Origin: Telopea speciosissima
Taxonomy: Eukaryota > Streptophyta > Magnoliopsida > Proteales > Proteaceae
Assembly: GCF_018873765.1 (NCBI RefSeq)
Contig: NC_057916.1
Span: 11,178,001 to 11,242,000 of the forward strand
Direction of reading: 5' to 3'
DNA length: 64,000 nucleotides
Part shown: positions 11,301-22,487 of the stretch, piece by piece
Numbering within the stretch: position 1 is the stretch's first letter
Layout of the letters: every line of letters begins with the position of its first letter
The notes under the pieces: model-generated
What the model was told of the DNA's origin: nothing
The model's database searches: none
The model's input: only the letters and a program-made list of their open reading frames with translations
Made by a program: the position numbers and the translations under genes

Positions 11301-13646
11301 TCGTTTCACTAATAGTTTCTCAGTATTATTTGACATTTCTTACCATTCTGAAAGCTCTACTGATCAATGGGTTCCTGAAATGGGCTGCTGTACATACAGT
11401 GATCAAGGTGTGTCATTTTTTTTCCTTCTTTCCTCCAAGCCTGTGTCATTTGGAAATCTTATCACCTTTTGGTTTAGGTGTATACTCATTATCTTATCAA
11501 TTTGAATTTGCAGTGTCCATACTACCCCAAGTTTCTTTTGACCATTGAAACTATTCATATGGCTGACAATGGAAACTCAGAAAATGTGAGTTGTTTCAAG
11601 TGTTATGTGGATACAGATAGGCAAACTCAACACGCAGATCTTTATTTCTTTATGGTATGTTTCTTCTGAATCAAGTGATAATTTTGGAAGCTAGGTACAT
11701 GGCTTAAGCAAAGAGCTACTGAAGGCCAGGAAAGTGGAAACCATTGATATAGCTTCTACAGCAAGGGATTATTGGAGTAATTTTGTCGGTTCCAGCAATA
11801 TCAACCTCTCCAATTTCAGATCAAAGAGGACAGCTCGTGGACCGCTTTCAGAGGGGTGGCAGGTTGGTACTTTTGGAACCAATTAGATCGATATTCAGGG
11901 TCCCTGCTCAAATCTTGCTTAATGATTCAATATATAATGTATTTCCGAAGATGGCTGATCATGTATTTTAATTTATATTAGCCAGTATAACTTTGATAAA
12001 TGCTTTAATTTGGCATTTTCTCTTTAATCCTCATTTTAGTCTAGCTGAATGTGAATAGACTATGTCCATATGATTCTTGCAGGGCAGGTGTGATCCAGTG
12101 ATGACTGCATACAAATTGGTGACTATAGATGTTCCATTCTTGGCCTTAAAAAGTCGTCTGGAACAAGCTGTGCTTTTGGTATGTATATTGTGGATAACGG
12201 TATTCTATAGGCCTTTCAGAAACTAATAATGCATGGTATCTATGAGCTATCTATTCACTAAAATGCAAAATTGCAGTCAACATCCTGGTATTTTATGTCC
12301 ATATTTGAATAAAGAATCATTCTGAAGAGTATTTTCAGTAAATTTCTCCAATCATTCATTGGTTGTGGTTAGGGTTTTAAAACAGTCAGAGATTTAGAAT
12401 TCAATATCCAAGATATGATTGGACTCCTTCAATCCCAATCTAATCCGATTTGACTCAGCCTCTAATAGTAAGAATTGCTATATTTCCTGAACCGAAGTTT
12501 ACCGTTAAGGTACAACTTTCCAGCCCCCAAACTAAGGTGGTCCTATGTGACTCCCTAAAATCTATGTGAGTGCATTCCTTGGTAATTTCTTGGCAAAACC
12601 TACTGGCTGGAATCGTCTCAAGTTTTTTAGTTGATGCCTGCAGTCTGCAGCCATAGTAACCAGAAAAACCATTTTCCACAAAACAAACTTCTCCCAAGGA
12701 ATATTTTTGGGAAAGGCTCATGGATATGGGTTTGATAGGTAAATCAAATACCATATTCTGAACTAAATTATCTTGTAGGTTGGCAATCAAATGTCTGCTG
12801 AACATTTCATGCAGATTGCCTTGAATGCAGCAGATGAAATATCATACCTTCAACTTAATAACTACAAAATGGATATGTTGATGCCATGCTCCTATCCAAA
12901 CTGCGGGGAGCAGCAAAGCGGAAGAAAGGGAATGAAGAAAAGGAGTTTATGCTTTGCCTTCCCCCCTCCAGTTGATAATGGTTCTATAAAACACAAGACA
13001 GAAAAGTACAATGGGGCTTCTTAAGGAGGGGTCATAAACAAGGGACATGCAGGATGTCTTAGCTCTTTATCTTCACGTGTTGAGAAATGCTATTTATATC
13101 TCTGAATGGCTACGCCCCATCCTTTCTCCTCCCTGTTTTTTTCGCAATCATTGCGTAGAGAAATGATGAATGGGGTATACAGGCCTGATCTATGGTGCTC
13201 TAATCCCACTTTTCTGGCCAAGAAGTATGAGAAAAAGTGAAGTTACAGAAGATAAACAAAAGGAAGTAACCTATGTGACTAAGTTGTTGATTCTTCTTTC
13301 CTCCTGGAACTTTCTGCATCAGTCATGGCAATAAAGATGACCATGATCCTTTAGATAAAATGCTGTTTAAGTCTTGAATCAAAGTATAGTATGAGGCATT
13401 GATATTTACAGATAAGGCCTTATTAGTGGTCCCTCAAAATCTTTGATTTATTTTCTATTCTAGCTACAAATTGATATTATATTTAATAAGAACATTTTTG
13501 GCACCCTTTTTTTTTAAAAACAGGGTGAAAGAGCACTCTTCCTGGAAAGCCATAAGAATTGTTTTGCTTGGATTGATGAATGGTTTGGGATGACGATGGA
13601 ACAGATTCGAGAGTGTGAACGACAAAATGATTCCTCATTAAATAAG
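8336..13646 (+). CDS. Phosphatidylinositol transfer protein (START-like class)
   Basis: Carries single phosphatidylinositol or phosphatidylcholine molecules between membranes; it belongs to the START-like PITP family, not Sec14. Exons: 8336-8355, 8577-8607, 8733-8881, 11207-11298, 11400-11407, 11514-11585, 11695-11862, 12083-12178 and 13524-13646, all GT-AG and phase-consistent, giving 253 residues before the last exon. Start at MVQIKEFRIVMPMS, as in the family. Signatures: ENKPFEDDVFGKGQYTSKIY with T59 and K61, EEAWDAYPRCKT with E86 and C95, the GRGPLSEGW-like ARGPLSEGW, and ESHKNCFAWIDEWFGMTMEQ. Oddities: position 90 is Asp where the family has Asn, and the usual aromatic membrane loop (WW in mammals, YW in most plants) reads PFLALK. 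Introns 3 and 8 exceed 1.3 kb. The last, phase-0 exon is unresolved; see 18245-18313. Confidence is high for the family, moderate for an active protein. Confidence 0.88.
10049..10163 (+). repeat. Tandem 57-bp duplication in PITP intron 3
   Basis: GGAATGGAGTATCGTTAACC... at 10049 recurs from 10106 as GGAATGGAATATAGTTAACC..., with both copies containing TTGGACAAAGTT and AATGTTAGTA. A few substitutions separate them. Intronic, no coding potential. Confidence 0.75.
11400..11407 (+). other. 8-nt microexon of the PITP gene
   Basis: Exon 4 ends at 11298 with one base of a codon and exon 6 starts at 11514 with CPYYPKF. The family requires TVIKCPY here. Only TGATCAAG, flanked by ACATACAG and GTGTGT at 11400-11407, supplies the missing V-I-K in frame with GT-AG borders on both sides. 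The residues cannot be obtained from either neighbour exon. Confidence 0.85.
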
Positions 13647-15799
13647 GTGATAGATCTCTTATTTTCATAGATTTTATTCTAACTTATGATGCTTGATTTC
13701 AGTTCAACAGAGATTTTATAACTACATTTGAAATTGTACCTGTGTCAAATTGCTGTTCTTTTTCTTTTCAAATCAACACCAAAGATAATTTTGGAAAAAA
13801 AAGAGAAGGAAGCCAAAAGGGTATAGCTATCAACCTTACACAAGGAGCGTTAAGGCACCAGGTAGAGAGAGGGAAGAGAGTGTTGTGGGGAGAACTAAAG
13901 AGAAGATCATACAATTGGATTGGGACCCAGTCTAAGCATACAAAGATTTGAAAGGAGTTTGTGTTGTGGACAACTTGTCTGCTAGAGAAAAGCTGACATT
14001 AGCAATAGGGATGTCAACGGATATTCGAAAATCTGAATCCAATTTGCAATCGGTTAGGGGTATCCCTTTCCTTTTAAGGATATCCGGAAAAATATTCAAA
14101 TATCCGGGAAAAAAATTTATCCTCCGAATAAATATCCAACAAATAATAAAAAATTAAATAACTAATGATCTTGAGGATTTTTGTAGATTCAACAAGTTCT
14201 AAGGAATGAGGAAATGAGAATCATGAGACTACAACACCTGAGAGACATGGATTGAGAGTGAATCATATCTGTCGGGGGGGGGGGGGACGACCTTTTTCGA
14301 TCTGTTTACATCTCTAATTAGCAACCAGTGAACAAGGTGTCCAAAGAGAAGAGTTGGAGAAGCACTGACCCTCTTTTATGAGAATGGAATATCTCCAAGT
14401 ATTTGTGCTCTTTTAGGCAACCAAAACCTTGGCGGTTAATAGTTACCCTTTATGAGTGATGCTTGAATCCAAAATTTGATTAGTTTCTATTCTAATAATT
14501 CAAAAGTCAACGATCCTATGAAGCTTTTGAATGCCTTGCTGAGAAGTTAAGTAGGAATTGAGGACCCTACAAAGTGGGATGGCATGGGGCAGACATCCCC
14601 CCTCCCCTGCCCTATTAATCCAACCCTCAGTCTATAAAGGTCAAATAAAACCAAACTCAATGGTTACTCCTTATGTTGGCCATATAATCTGCTTGTAAAT
14701 TTCAGCTGAGAAAGATTGTTAATGGCAAAATAGAATTATATTTGCCACTAATATCTAACCATGGCATAATTTGAAAATTCCCTAGTTTATATTATAATGT
14801 GTGTTCTTAGGTGTACTTTGCACAGTGCTTCCTTTAGCGTGAGACTCAGATATCCTCAACCTTTTTCTAAATGTCTACTGTAGTGTTTTCAATGTAAGTG
14901 AAGTGTCTTTATGCTTGGGATACAAATTCACCAGACATGTCCTTTATTCTCTTGTAAAGAACCCTAATAACTACTTTGTAAAGAATCCCTACAATGGTCT
15001 AAAATCTTAAGGTCTGTAGAACCAGATACCATTTTGTTTTTGTGAAAGGCAACCTGCATAATTGCATCAAACTAGTTTTTTTTGCAATGATGACCCATCT
15101 CATATAATAATCAGTGGGTCCCACCCTGATACACTCTCTCCTATTCTGACCATGTGGCCCCCATAAGGATGATACCATTCTCCAAACTCTCATTGGTGTA
15201 GCGTGTAGATTCCTTCTTACACTGCCCTTGTAGGAAACCCTCCCCCTTTTATATATTACGTATTTTTAGTGTTTTATGTTTCAAAACTGTATTTTGCATG
15301 TATCCTTTGCATTTTCTTACGTTACCATTTACATGCATATTTTTAGCGTATCTTGTGTCTCTTTGATATGATTCGTCTCTTAAAATCACCCTTCTGAAAT
15401 GATACGATACCATACCTGATAATTTAGACTTAGACTGAGACCATTGTTTTGTCCACTTCAGCAATAGCAGCCTGAATTCCTTGACCTGAGATTCTTTGGC
15501 CAGTTGGCCTTATTGAAGAAAATGCTAGCCAAAGGGGAAGGTTTTCTAACTTTACTATAGCAGTAGTTTTTAGAAGAACAAATTCACTAGTATATCTTTC
15601 AACAATCTCCATTCTAATTGTCATTTCACCTTTTAGAATTCAGCTCCAAAAATTGGTTGCTTCCTTTGTTAGATAATATGCATAAAGTTTCAGTATTTCC
15701 ATGACCTTTCCCATCCATATATTTCTAGGTTATAGGGGACCAGTTGATTGATTACCTGTTAATAACTTGACACAGCAAAACAAAAAAGGTGGGGGGGGG

Positions 15800-16330
15800 G
15801 GGGGGGAAAGACTTATTTCGGTCTATATGAGTTTTGGATTGGGTTACATATGTACTGGGCCTTTGGTTCATTGGGTTCTTGTTGTAATGGGCTCCTTTAG
15901 TGAGCCCATGATATGGGGTGTTGAATTCGTCCGAATTTTATTTTATTTTAGGACTGCTAGTGTTAGTTTCTATTTAATTTCCTATTATCTCAAGGCTAGT
16001 CAGTTTGTTTGTAGCTTTTGATTTTTGTATGCAAGTCTTATGGCTTTCCTATTGCAATTTGGAATCTTGTTTTAGTAGAGCTCTAACATAGGTTTGTAAG
16101 CCAGCCATAAGGGGCGGGATTTATTGAAGTTAATTCAAGTTTTCAGCTTTGTTCTGAGAGGCATATGTATTCATCATGGTGGAGATGTATTTCTCTGCAG
16201 CTATGGTGGATTCATTAGTCTAATTTGGTGGATCCCAAATCATTCTTCTCTTTTCCTCTTCCCAACTCTTTCTTTCAAGTTCCGGCAAGCACAACTGTGG
16301 TATCAAGATTGTTTTTTTGTCTTCAGCAGC
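15800..16330 (+). mobile_element. Possible LTR-type remnant
   Basis: A non-coding stretch of LTR-like character: T-rich, with short TTTAATTTCC/TATTATCTCAAGG-type downstream sequence, followed at 16300-16312 by TGTGGTATCAAGA. This resembles the plant initiator-Met tRNA primer-binding site (TGGTATCAGAGC) that normally follows the 5' LTR. No gag or pol frame follows and no partner LTR was found. It may be a solo or TRIM-type remnant. The call is tentative. Confidence 0.3.
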
Positions 16331-17099
16331 AGCACACTATCTGAGTTTTACCTTACAATTTTGAGTCTGCAGATATAATTCCAACTCTGCAACTTTTCCT
16401 AGTTCCAACAAAATTTGATTTGCTGTTTCCTTTCAAATTTTATTTGAACTCTTCAATCTGAGACTTCAGAGCTCTTTATTCTTTCAATTTGGAACTTTAT
16501 TATTCAATCTACTGTTGTCTGTTAATCTAACCTGGAATTCTGGATGGAATAGGAATATGATGCTCCATTAGACTCTTAATTTGATTATAATTCTTTATTT
16601 TGAGTTCTATTTGGATTAGGATTTAGAAGTCCTGGTGGGACTTGGATTTCTTCAACCCTATCCTAGCTGGACAAGGGAACCTTGTTTGACAACTAGTTAT
16701 ACTCTTAGAGCCATACTTAAACTAGGAATCTTCGTAGAGAGACTCCTAGTGTAACCGGGATTTCCTTTCTTAGAGCAACCTGTATTCTTTCCTTGCCTAC
16801 CTGTAATTACAATCTCTTATAATCATGGTTACTGATATCTGAAGAATAACCCTGCTTAAGATACCTAGCATCTTCCAATCCTTGAATGGGATCTGTTTTC
16901 TCCAAAACTTTTAGCTTTTATATTCACTTTCCAATCCTGAGTTTATTCAAGCCTCCAGAAAGTGTTTTTTTTTTAATGTCAAAAGTCGTAGTTTCTGCTA
17001 TTTAGATAGAGGAGAAATAGAATAAGATGTAACTCAATAGGGTTAGAGAGGGATGGGTGGAGTGCAGTGGTGCTTCTGGAGTTTATGTGACAAGGCATA

Positions 17100-17337
17100 A
17101 AAGGGAAATTCTATCGGACAGATATGAAGCGTGCAGTGTTGTTTGTAGCTAAATGTTGGGCGACAAAGGGATGCCACATGAATAAAATTAAGTGTAGCTG
17201 CGGTGAGGATGTTGAGATGGATAAGTCAAAAAACGAGAAAAGACAATAAGAAATGGAAAAATTATAGATGATTTAGGAGTGGCTTCGGTAGAAGATAAGT
17301 TGAAATAGAGACATTTAATGTGGTATGGGCATTTGTG
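17100..17337 (+). pseudogene. RTE-type LINE reverse-transcriptase C-terminus relic
   Basis: From 17100 the frame reads KGKFYRTDMKRAVLFVAKCW, then ATKGCHMNKIK, matching the common plant LINE tail in which the model has RPA.LYGAECWA and H..K. After frame changes, 17252 onward reads NGKIIDDLGVASVEDKLK, a stop, then RHLMWYGHL, matching LGVASI.DK.RE.RLRWFGHV. Several stops and frameshifts show it is dead. It lies downstream of the PITP coding exons, possibly inside the last intron. Confidence 0.8.
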
Positions 17338-18244
17338 AGTGCTTTGAAAAGTAGTTCTATGGTGTAATCCACCAAACTTGATTTCATGTTGGACCAAATA
17401 AAAAGACATTCAGCAGGTGAAATTTTTTTTTTTTATAAAAAAGAACAGCTGATTGAAGAACCTGGTACCCTACAAGCTGCTAGTTATGAAATTACTTGGA
17501 GAAGTAAATCAAACTGATATTTTATACATACACCAAGTTAGGCCTGCCAGATCAAATGCTAAAGGATTCAAGCCAATTGTAATTTCTTTCCCCACCATTG
17601 TTAGGACGATAAACCAAAATTAGGAATCACTCAAAAGTTAATCTGCCAAATTGCTTTTGCAGATGTTGAGCCCCCCCTCTTTATACCACCCCATTATTCC
17701 TGCCCACTCATACGCTCCATGCCCTTCTAAATTTCACCTCTGGAGCTTTGGACTCCTGGATCCTGGTCAGATCTACCTTCAACATCCTAAACATCCTCCT
17801 TGATAAATAATGACACGTTATGGTCCCTAAGCCACCAATTGTGCAATTACTGATATGTCAGTGATCACATTAGTTGTCCCTCGGCACATTCTTCCTATTC
17901 TGCTAGTGGATATGTGATTAATTCGAGGACCTATCTTCTTACTTTTCTCAAAAGGCAACCGCTCATGTAGAATTGAATCTGGACTTTGCAACAAATTTCT
18001 GTTGAAACAGAGGGAAGAAACTAGCTTGAGTTTTATCATTCATGTGTTTTAACATGCAGAGGACATAATCAAAACATTGAGTGGTGAAACGATCGACCTG
18101 GCTCAGAAAATGTATTGATTTAAGGGAGAACTACTGCTTGTTTAAATGTTTGGTTGCTTTATTTAATTGTTTAATTCTGTGCTTTCGTATCAATTGACAA
18201 ATGAAGCAGCTTTATTTACTGTAAACTCATACTGCCCAAAACAG

Positions 18245-18313
18245 AAAATTATCAGATCAAGTTCAGAGACTGTTTGGGAAGAGCTTGATACTAGAGATTC
18301 AAGTGATAGCCAA
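18245..18313 (+). other. Candidate terminal coding exon of the PITP gene
   Basis: The 69-nt segment is flanked by CCAAAACAG and GTAAGT. In phase 0, as required after exon 9, it encodes KIIRSSSETVWEELDTRDS and then SDSQ. The next acceptor (TTTTCAG, ending 18461) begins TGA, which would end translation at 18464 after 276 residues, close to the roughly 270 of PITPs. Against it: a 4.6-kb intron, and no recalled family homology for this short variable tail. Alternatives are a phase-0 segment after the TTTCAG at about 14705 (LRKIVNGK...) or an intron-retained stop at 13669. Confidence 0.3.
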
Positions 18314-18839
18314 GTAAGTCTGTCAAACATTAAGACAAGATTTGAATCAAGTAGAGTAGAAGTTTTAAGACAAGATTTGAATCAAGTAGAGTAAGAAGTT
18401 AAATTGAAATGATAGCATGTGCTTGCCCTTGCTACTCAACATGTGAATTAAATGTTTTCAGTGATTTGTCTGAAGAGCCAAATGTGAAAAGAGCTGAGAT
18501 GGTGATGGAAAATCTACAGCCCAGAGGATGAGAATCAGAGATTGCGATAGCTCCTCAGTTTATTATGTCTTGAAATCTGTATAAAATCCTCTGTTCATTG
18601 GGGGTAACAGCAGCTGTTTTTACTATTGTTACCCGATGCTGTAAAAGTGTACATATATGTTTTTTTCCCCCCAATTGTGTACAGTATATTGACGTTTTTT
18701 CTTCTCTTATATATATGGGCACTAGATTCCTGCTTGGTCATGTAGCCCCTGGACCAGCGTGAGGGCCAGTGAGAACTCACGCAGGGCATCTGCCTATATG
18801 GAATCTTGCATTTCTCTGAGAGTTGAACGGTAACTTTGC

Positions 18840-19047
18840 ACACTTGGGGCTTTGGCCTAGCGGTTTGGCATTGCCTGATTGAAGGCATGCCCGAGATTTG
18901 TTCACTTGATCAAAAAATCCTCACTAGTGCATCGGTGGTTGCCATGCACCACTATCTAGGTACCCCTACTCTTTCAGCCCACTAGGAGCCCACTCCCTCT
19001 CTGGGTCACCATAGTAGTGAGACCGTTTGGCACAAAAAAAAAAAAAA
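18840..19047 (+). mobile_element. SINE with poly(A) tail and perfect 15-bp TSD
   Basis: The direct repeat GAACGGTAACTTTGC occurs exactly at 18825-18839 and 19048-19062. Between them lies a 208-bp non-coding unit that begins ACACTTGGGGCTTTGGCC, has an A-box-like TGGCCTAGCGGTTTGG and ends in a 14-base A run. These are the marks of a tRNA-derived SINE inserted by LINE-type target-primed reverse transcription. The B box is not clear. The perfect TSD implies a fairly recent insertion. Confidence 0.85.
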
Positions 19048-19062
19048 GAACGGTAACTTTGC

Positions 19063-20732
19063 GTTCTCCTGTGTCTAGTTGCAACTCTACCACCCTGTCA
19101 ATTCTGTTCCACTTGATCCCTCTTTCGTGGTCACATATCAAATGTTTCATTTCATATGGAGAAAGCCATCTCTTTCTCAACAATTTCTTTGTCATTTGAA
19201 TCAATAACTTTCCATTAGATAGGAACAGATTTGATAAATGCTTTGAACGGAAAGACCCATTAGATAATGAACTATTGGTTCTGGTCTCTAACTAGAAAAG
19301 TGAGAAGTTTCTGCTCCAATGGACCCGTAAAACTTACTAGGATAAGCAGTATTATTGAACCAGACAAAGCAACAAGTGACGAAACCAAAGACGGATAAAA
19401 CACCTATACTATAAGACAGTAATTTAACCTCTCCAAACCATACTAGTGCATGGCGAGCCCATGCAAAGGATTTGATTAGGATATGCCAGATCAAGCACTT
19501 GAACCTGCTTGGATCACCGACTGGAACAGTTAAGAGGAGCTCCCATGTCAATCACTTCCATTACCCTCATCAGGCCATCTGTAGCACTCATATATATATA
19601 CCAAACCGTTGGATGGGTATTACCCTGTATGGTACACAGCCTATCATCCCCATCCAACGGTTTGATGCAAGACTGCATACAAATCCTACACCCTCTCTAC
19701 ACCTTTGCCCCTTGGGTAGATACCCAGACATGCTCACCTATTGGTCATATATTATATATTATTATATGAGCGAACTTCATTACCCATCCTCCACTTTCAT
19801 GTGGTAAATGAAGGTGATGTTTTAGTCCAATCAGCAGAGAAAGTGGCTCAAAAACGGGGCAGAAGTTTCATAAATTACACAAGAAAATTTCTGTAATGTT
19901 TTTTATTTATTTATTATTTTCTGGCAAAATCATCTCTGAGCCATTTCCCTCGCTTATTTGTGAGCCAGGCCAGGTATTATGTATTAATGTGTAGCAATCC
20001 ATATTTGCCAATGGATCTCCTAACTATCTTTTGATAAGCATGGAATCCTCTTACTAATTAAAAGTAACTGTGAAATGGTTTGTGGTTTGTACATCAATTA
20101 GGTAGAAGTATCCAGATGTTTAGCAAAACGGATCACGTGCTGTTATAAATTTAAATTTAAAATAGACCATAAACAAAAATAAAAATGATACCAAGGAGAG
20201 GTCCAACTGGCATATAAAGTTATGGCAGAAGTGTTGATACACGATCGTGCATGTACACGACTTGTATGAAGTACCGCCAAATGGGCATAAATGCCCATCC
20301 AAAATGACCATAAAACCCCCCACTCCTATTGAATGCATTGATGCATGGAATCTACCGTGTACCAATACCTTCCTGGTTAGGTATTCCAAGTCTTAAGAGT
20401 TGTTAACAAATGTGGTATTATTCCCAACAAATTCAAGCTACAGCATGTTCGTTCATCTTCTGATCGAGTGTGCCTCGTTTGGAGGAAGAGCAATCATGCT
20501 TAGAAGGTACATGCATTAACCGAACAGTGCCTTCCATACTTTACCTTACCCACCCTTTTAATGGGTGATCATCTTTTTGAGACACCGGGAGAGAGTGGTT
20601 GTAGATCAGTGTTTGGTGGAGACTGATTCCGCGGAGGTGATTTAAGGCATTAATAATGCTTCCAAAAGTCCTCTTGAAGCAAATTCCATTGTTGGTTTTA
20701 AATGAATTAAAAAAAAAAAAGGGAAAAAGAAC
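19063..20732. other. Gene-free stretch with one hairpin
   Basis: No supported gene. At 19601-19664 CCAAACCGTTGGATGGG pairs with CCCATCCAACGGTTTG as a strong stem around a roughly 30-base loop, possibly a small MITE. Short ORFs overlapping it have no family features. At 20590-20690 a short stretch has a weak plus-strand RNase H-like look (DSAEVI), too short to call. Confidence 0.4.
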
Positions 20733-20889
20733 GTTAATCGGTGTTATGTGGGCGTATACCTGTGTCCAAACATAATTCGGTGCAAAAAGACCATTGAACC
20801 CCTAAACCTTTCCAGGGATATGGCGGTCTTTTTGCGTCAAACAGTGTCTAGATGCATAAGTATACGCCCACACACAACACCGGTTGATG
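20733..20889. mobile_element. MITE-like inverted repeat, family D copy 2
   Basis: Ends: GTTAATCGGTGTTATGTGGG with GCGTATAC on the left; GTATACGCCCACACACAACA then CCGGTTGATG on the right, a long inverted repeat. The centre shares CCCCTAAACCTTTCCA and a CTTTTTGCGTC segment with the copy at 5506-5652. Both are preceded by an AATTAAAAA run. Confidence 0.7.
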
Positions 20890-22487
20890 TCCTTTCTCCC
20901 ATACAAAATAATCTAAGATATTACTTGTTTGAAATGAGTTTTTCTTCACACACGGTAGGCTTGAGGCCCGAGGATGATTGGATGGGACCCAAGGTTATAT
21001 TCAACAGTACATAGACGAGAGTAATTAAGACCGTATGATGGTGGGTGAACCCTCCTCCTTGGGTGGTGGCCGGAAAACATTCCCCAACTTTATTTGTTTT
21101 TTTATCTGGTCAAGTAGGACCTATAGAAGATTAAGGGGTCACTCTATGCTACTTAGGTGATGCCGATTGACATTCCAATCACTAATTTGCTATTTTATTT
21201 TTTATTTTTTTTGATGAAAATCACTAATTTGCTATTGTACATTCTCCCATGGTCTTGATTTTTTTATTTTTTTATGTACCTTCATTTGTAAACTTAATAT
21301 GTGAATAAGAGACCTAGAGATCTACAAAATTTAGGCCTTACTATTCAAGCTACCACGTTACATAACCATGTGTCAGTCTAGAGATTCTTTCTAGACCTAC
21401 CAGAGTAAGAGCCCTCCACCTTTCCTTTTTTTATTGGACTAAGTTTATCTACATCCCGGGCGTTTCGGGTCCCTCTCATTTGTATCATGGGATTACATTA
21501 GAAAGGGATATTACATGATCACATCACTAGTGGAGAAAAGATTTCTCTACTCAATCAGTGAAGAAAACCTTAAATTTTTTTTATTTTAAAAAAAAAACCC
21601 AAGTTTTCCTCCACCCACGATTCCATTCACCGAATGCCACGAATGAGTATTAAAAGGATGTTTTGAAACATATTAAAACCCTAGGGGTGGTGGTTGAACC
21701 GTCTTCAATGGGTGGAGGAAAACTTTCTCAAAAAAGAAATATCACTAATCATTAAGTTTTGAAATAATTGCATGAGTTGGCATAAAATAGAAGGGGATAA
21801 ATATAATAAACCACATTTATCTGTCATGTGATTATATGAGGCTACAATTTTCCTTTACTGATTATTGTTGTCCACCCTGAGTACTAGTCCATGTAAGACA
21901 CGTTGAGATCGGTTGGTAAAGTGGGCTTGAAATGCATAAATTGAATTTGTTTCCTTATCTCCTCCTACCAAACAAGAAATTAAGCACCATAAATGGACAA
22001 AAAACACCATTTCACTAATTTATTCCTTGGCCTGGCCGCCTTCAAAAGCTAAGAAGCCTCCCATCGTATTCAACTTTTGCTTTTGCTTGTCCTAACTTTG
22101 AAACCAAGCAATTGATCAAACACATGGTCTGCCTCTAGTTGTTGCTGTTCAAATCTGACAATCTCTGTGTACTCCAGTGAAGTTCTCTACTCATATAAAG
22201 TTGGAAATTAATTAACTAATTTGATGGTTTCCCTTCAGACAGAAATTAAGACTTAAAACAGAAATTCTTCTACCTTACATTCATAAACTCATAAGAGTTG
22301 TAATAAACTGAACCTCCTGATTCCTGAATAAGATTACAATACCTTTTAAGTTCTTTTTAATTCTCAAGATCCAAAAAGAAGGAAAATTATATACAAAACA
22401 TAACCCAAAAGCCAAATACTGTATTATCTTTTGAGTAAGAGATCATGAGTTTCTGGGTTTGCAGAAGAAGGCCGGGGTTGTTCTTCA
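20890..22487. other. Gene-free stretch with MITE G1
   Basis: Apart from the inverted repeat at 21601-21728, a partial relative (GGGTGAACCCTCCTCCTTGG) near 21040, and probable 3' untranslated sequence of the tetraspanin gene (about 22200-22487, minus strand), I see nothing coding. Confidence 0.4.
21601..21728. mobile_element. MITE-like inverted repeat, family G copy 1
   Basis: Left end AAGTTTTCCTCCACCCA; right end TGGGTGGAGGAAAACTT is its exact complement over 17 bases. The interior contains AAACCCTAGGGGTGGTGGTT and AACCGTCTTC. Related copies lie at 51538-51656 and 55190-55403. Confidence 0.75.
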
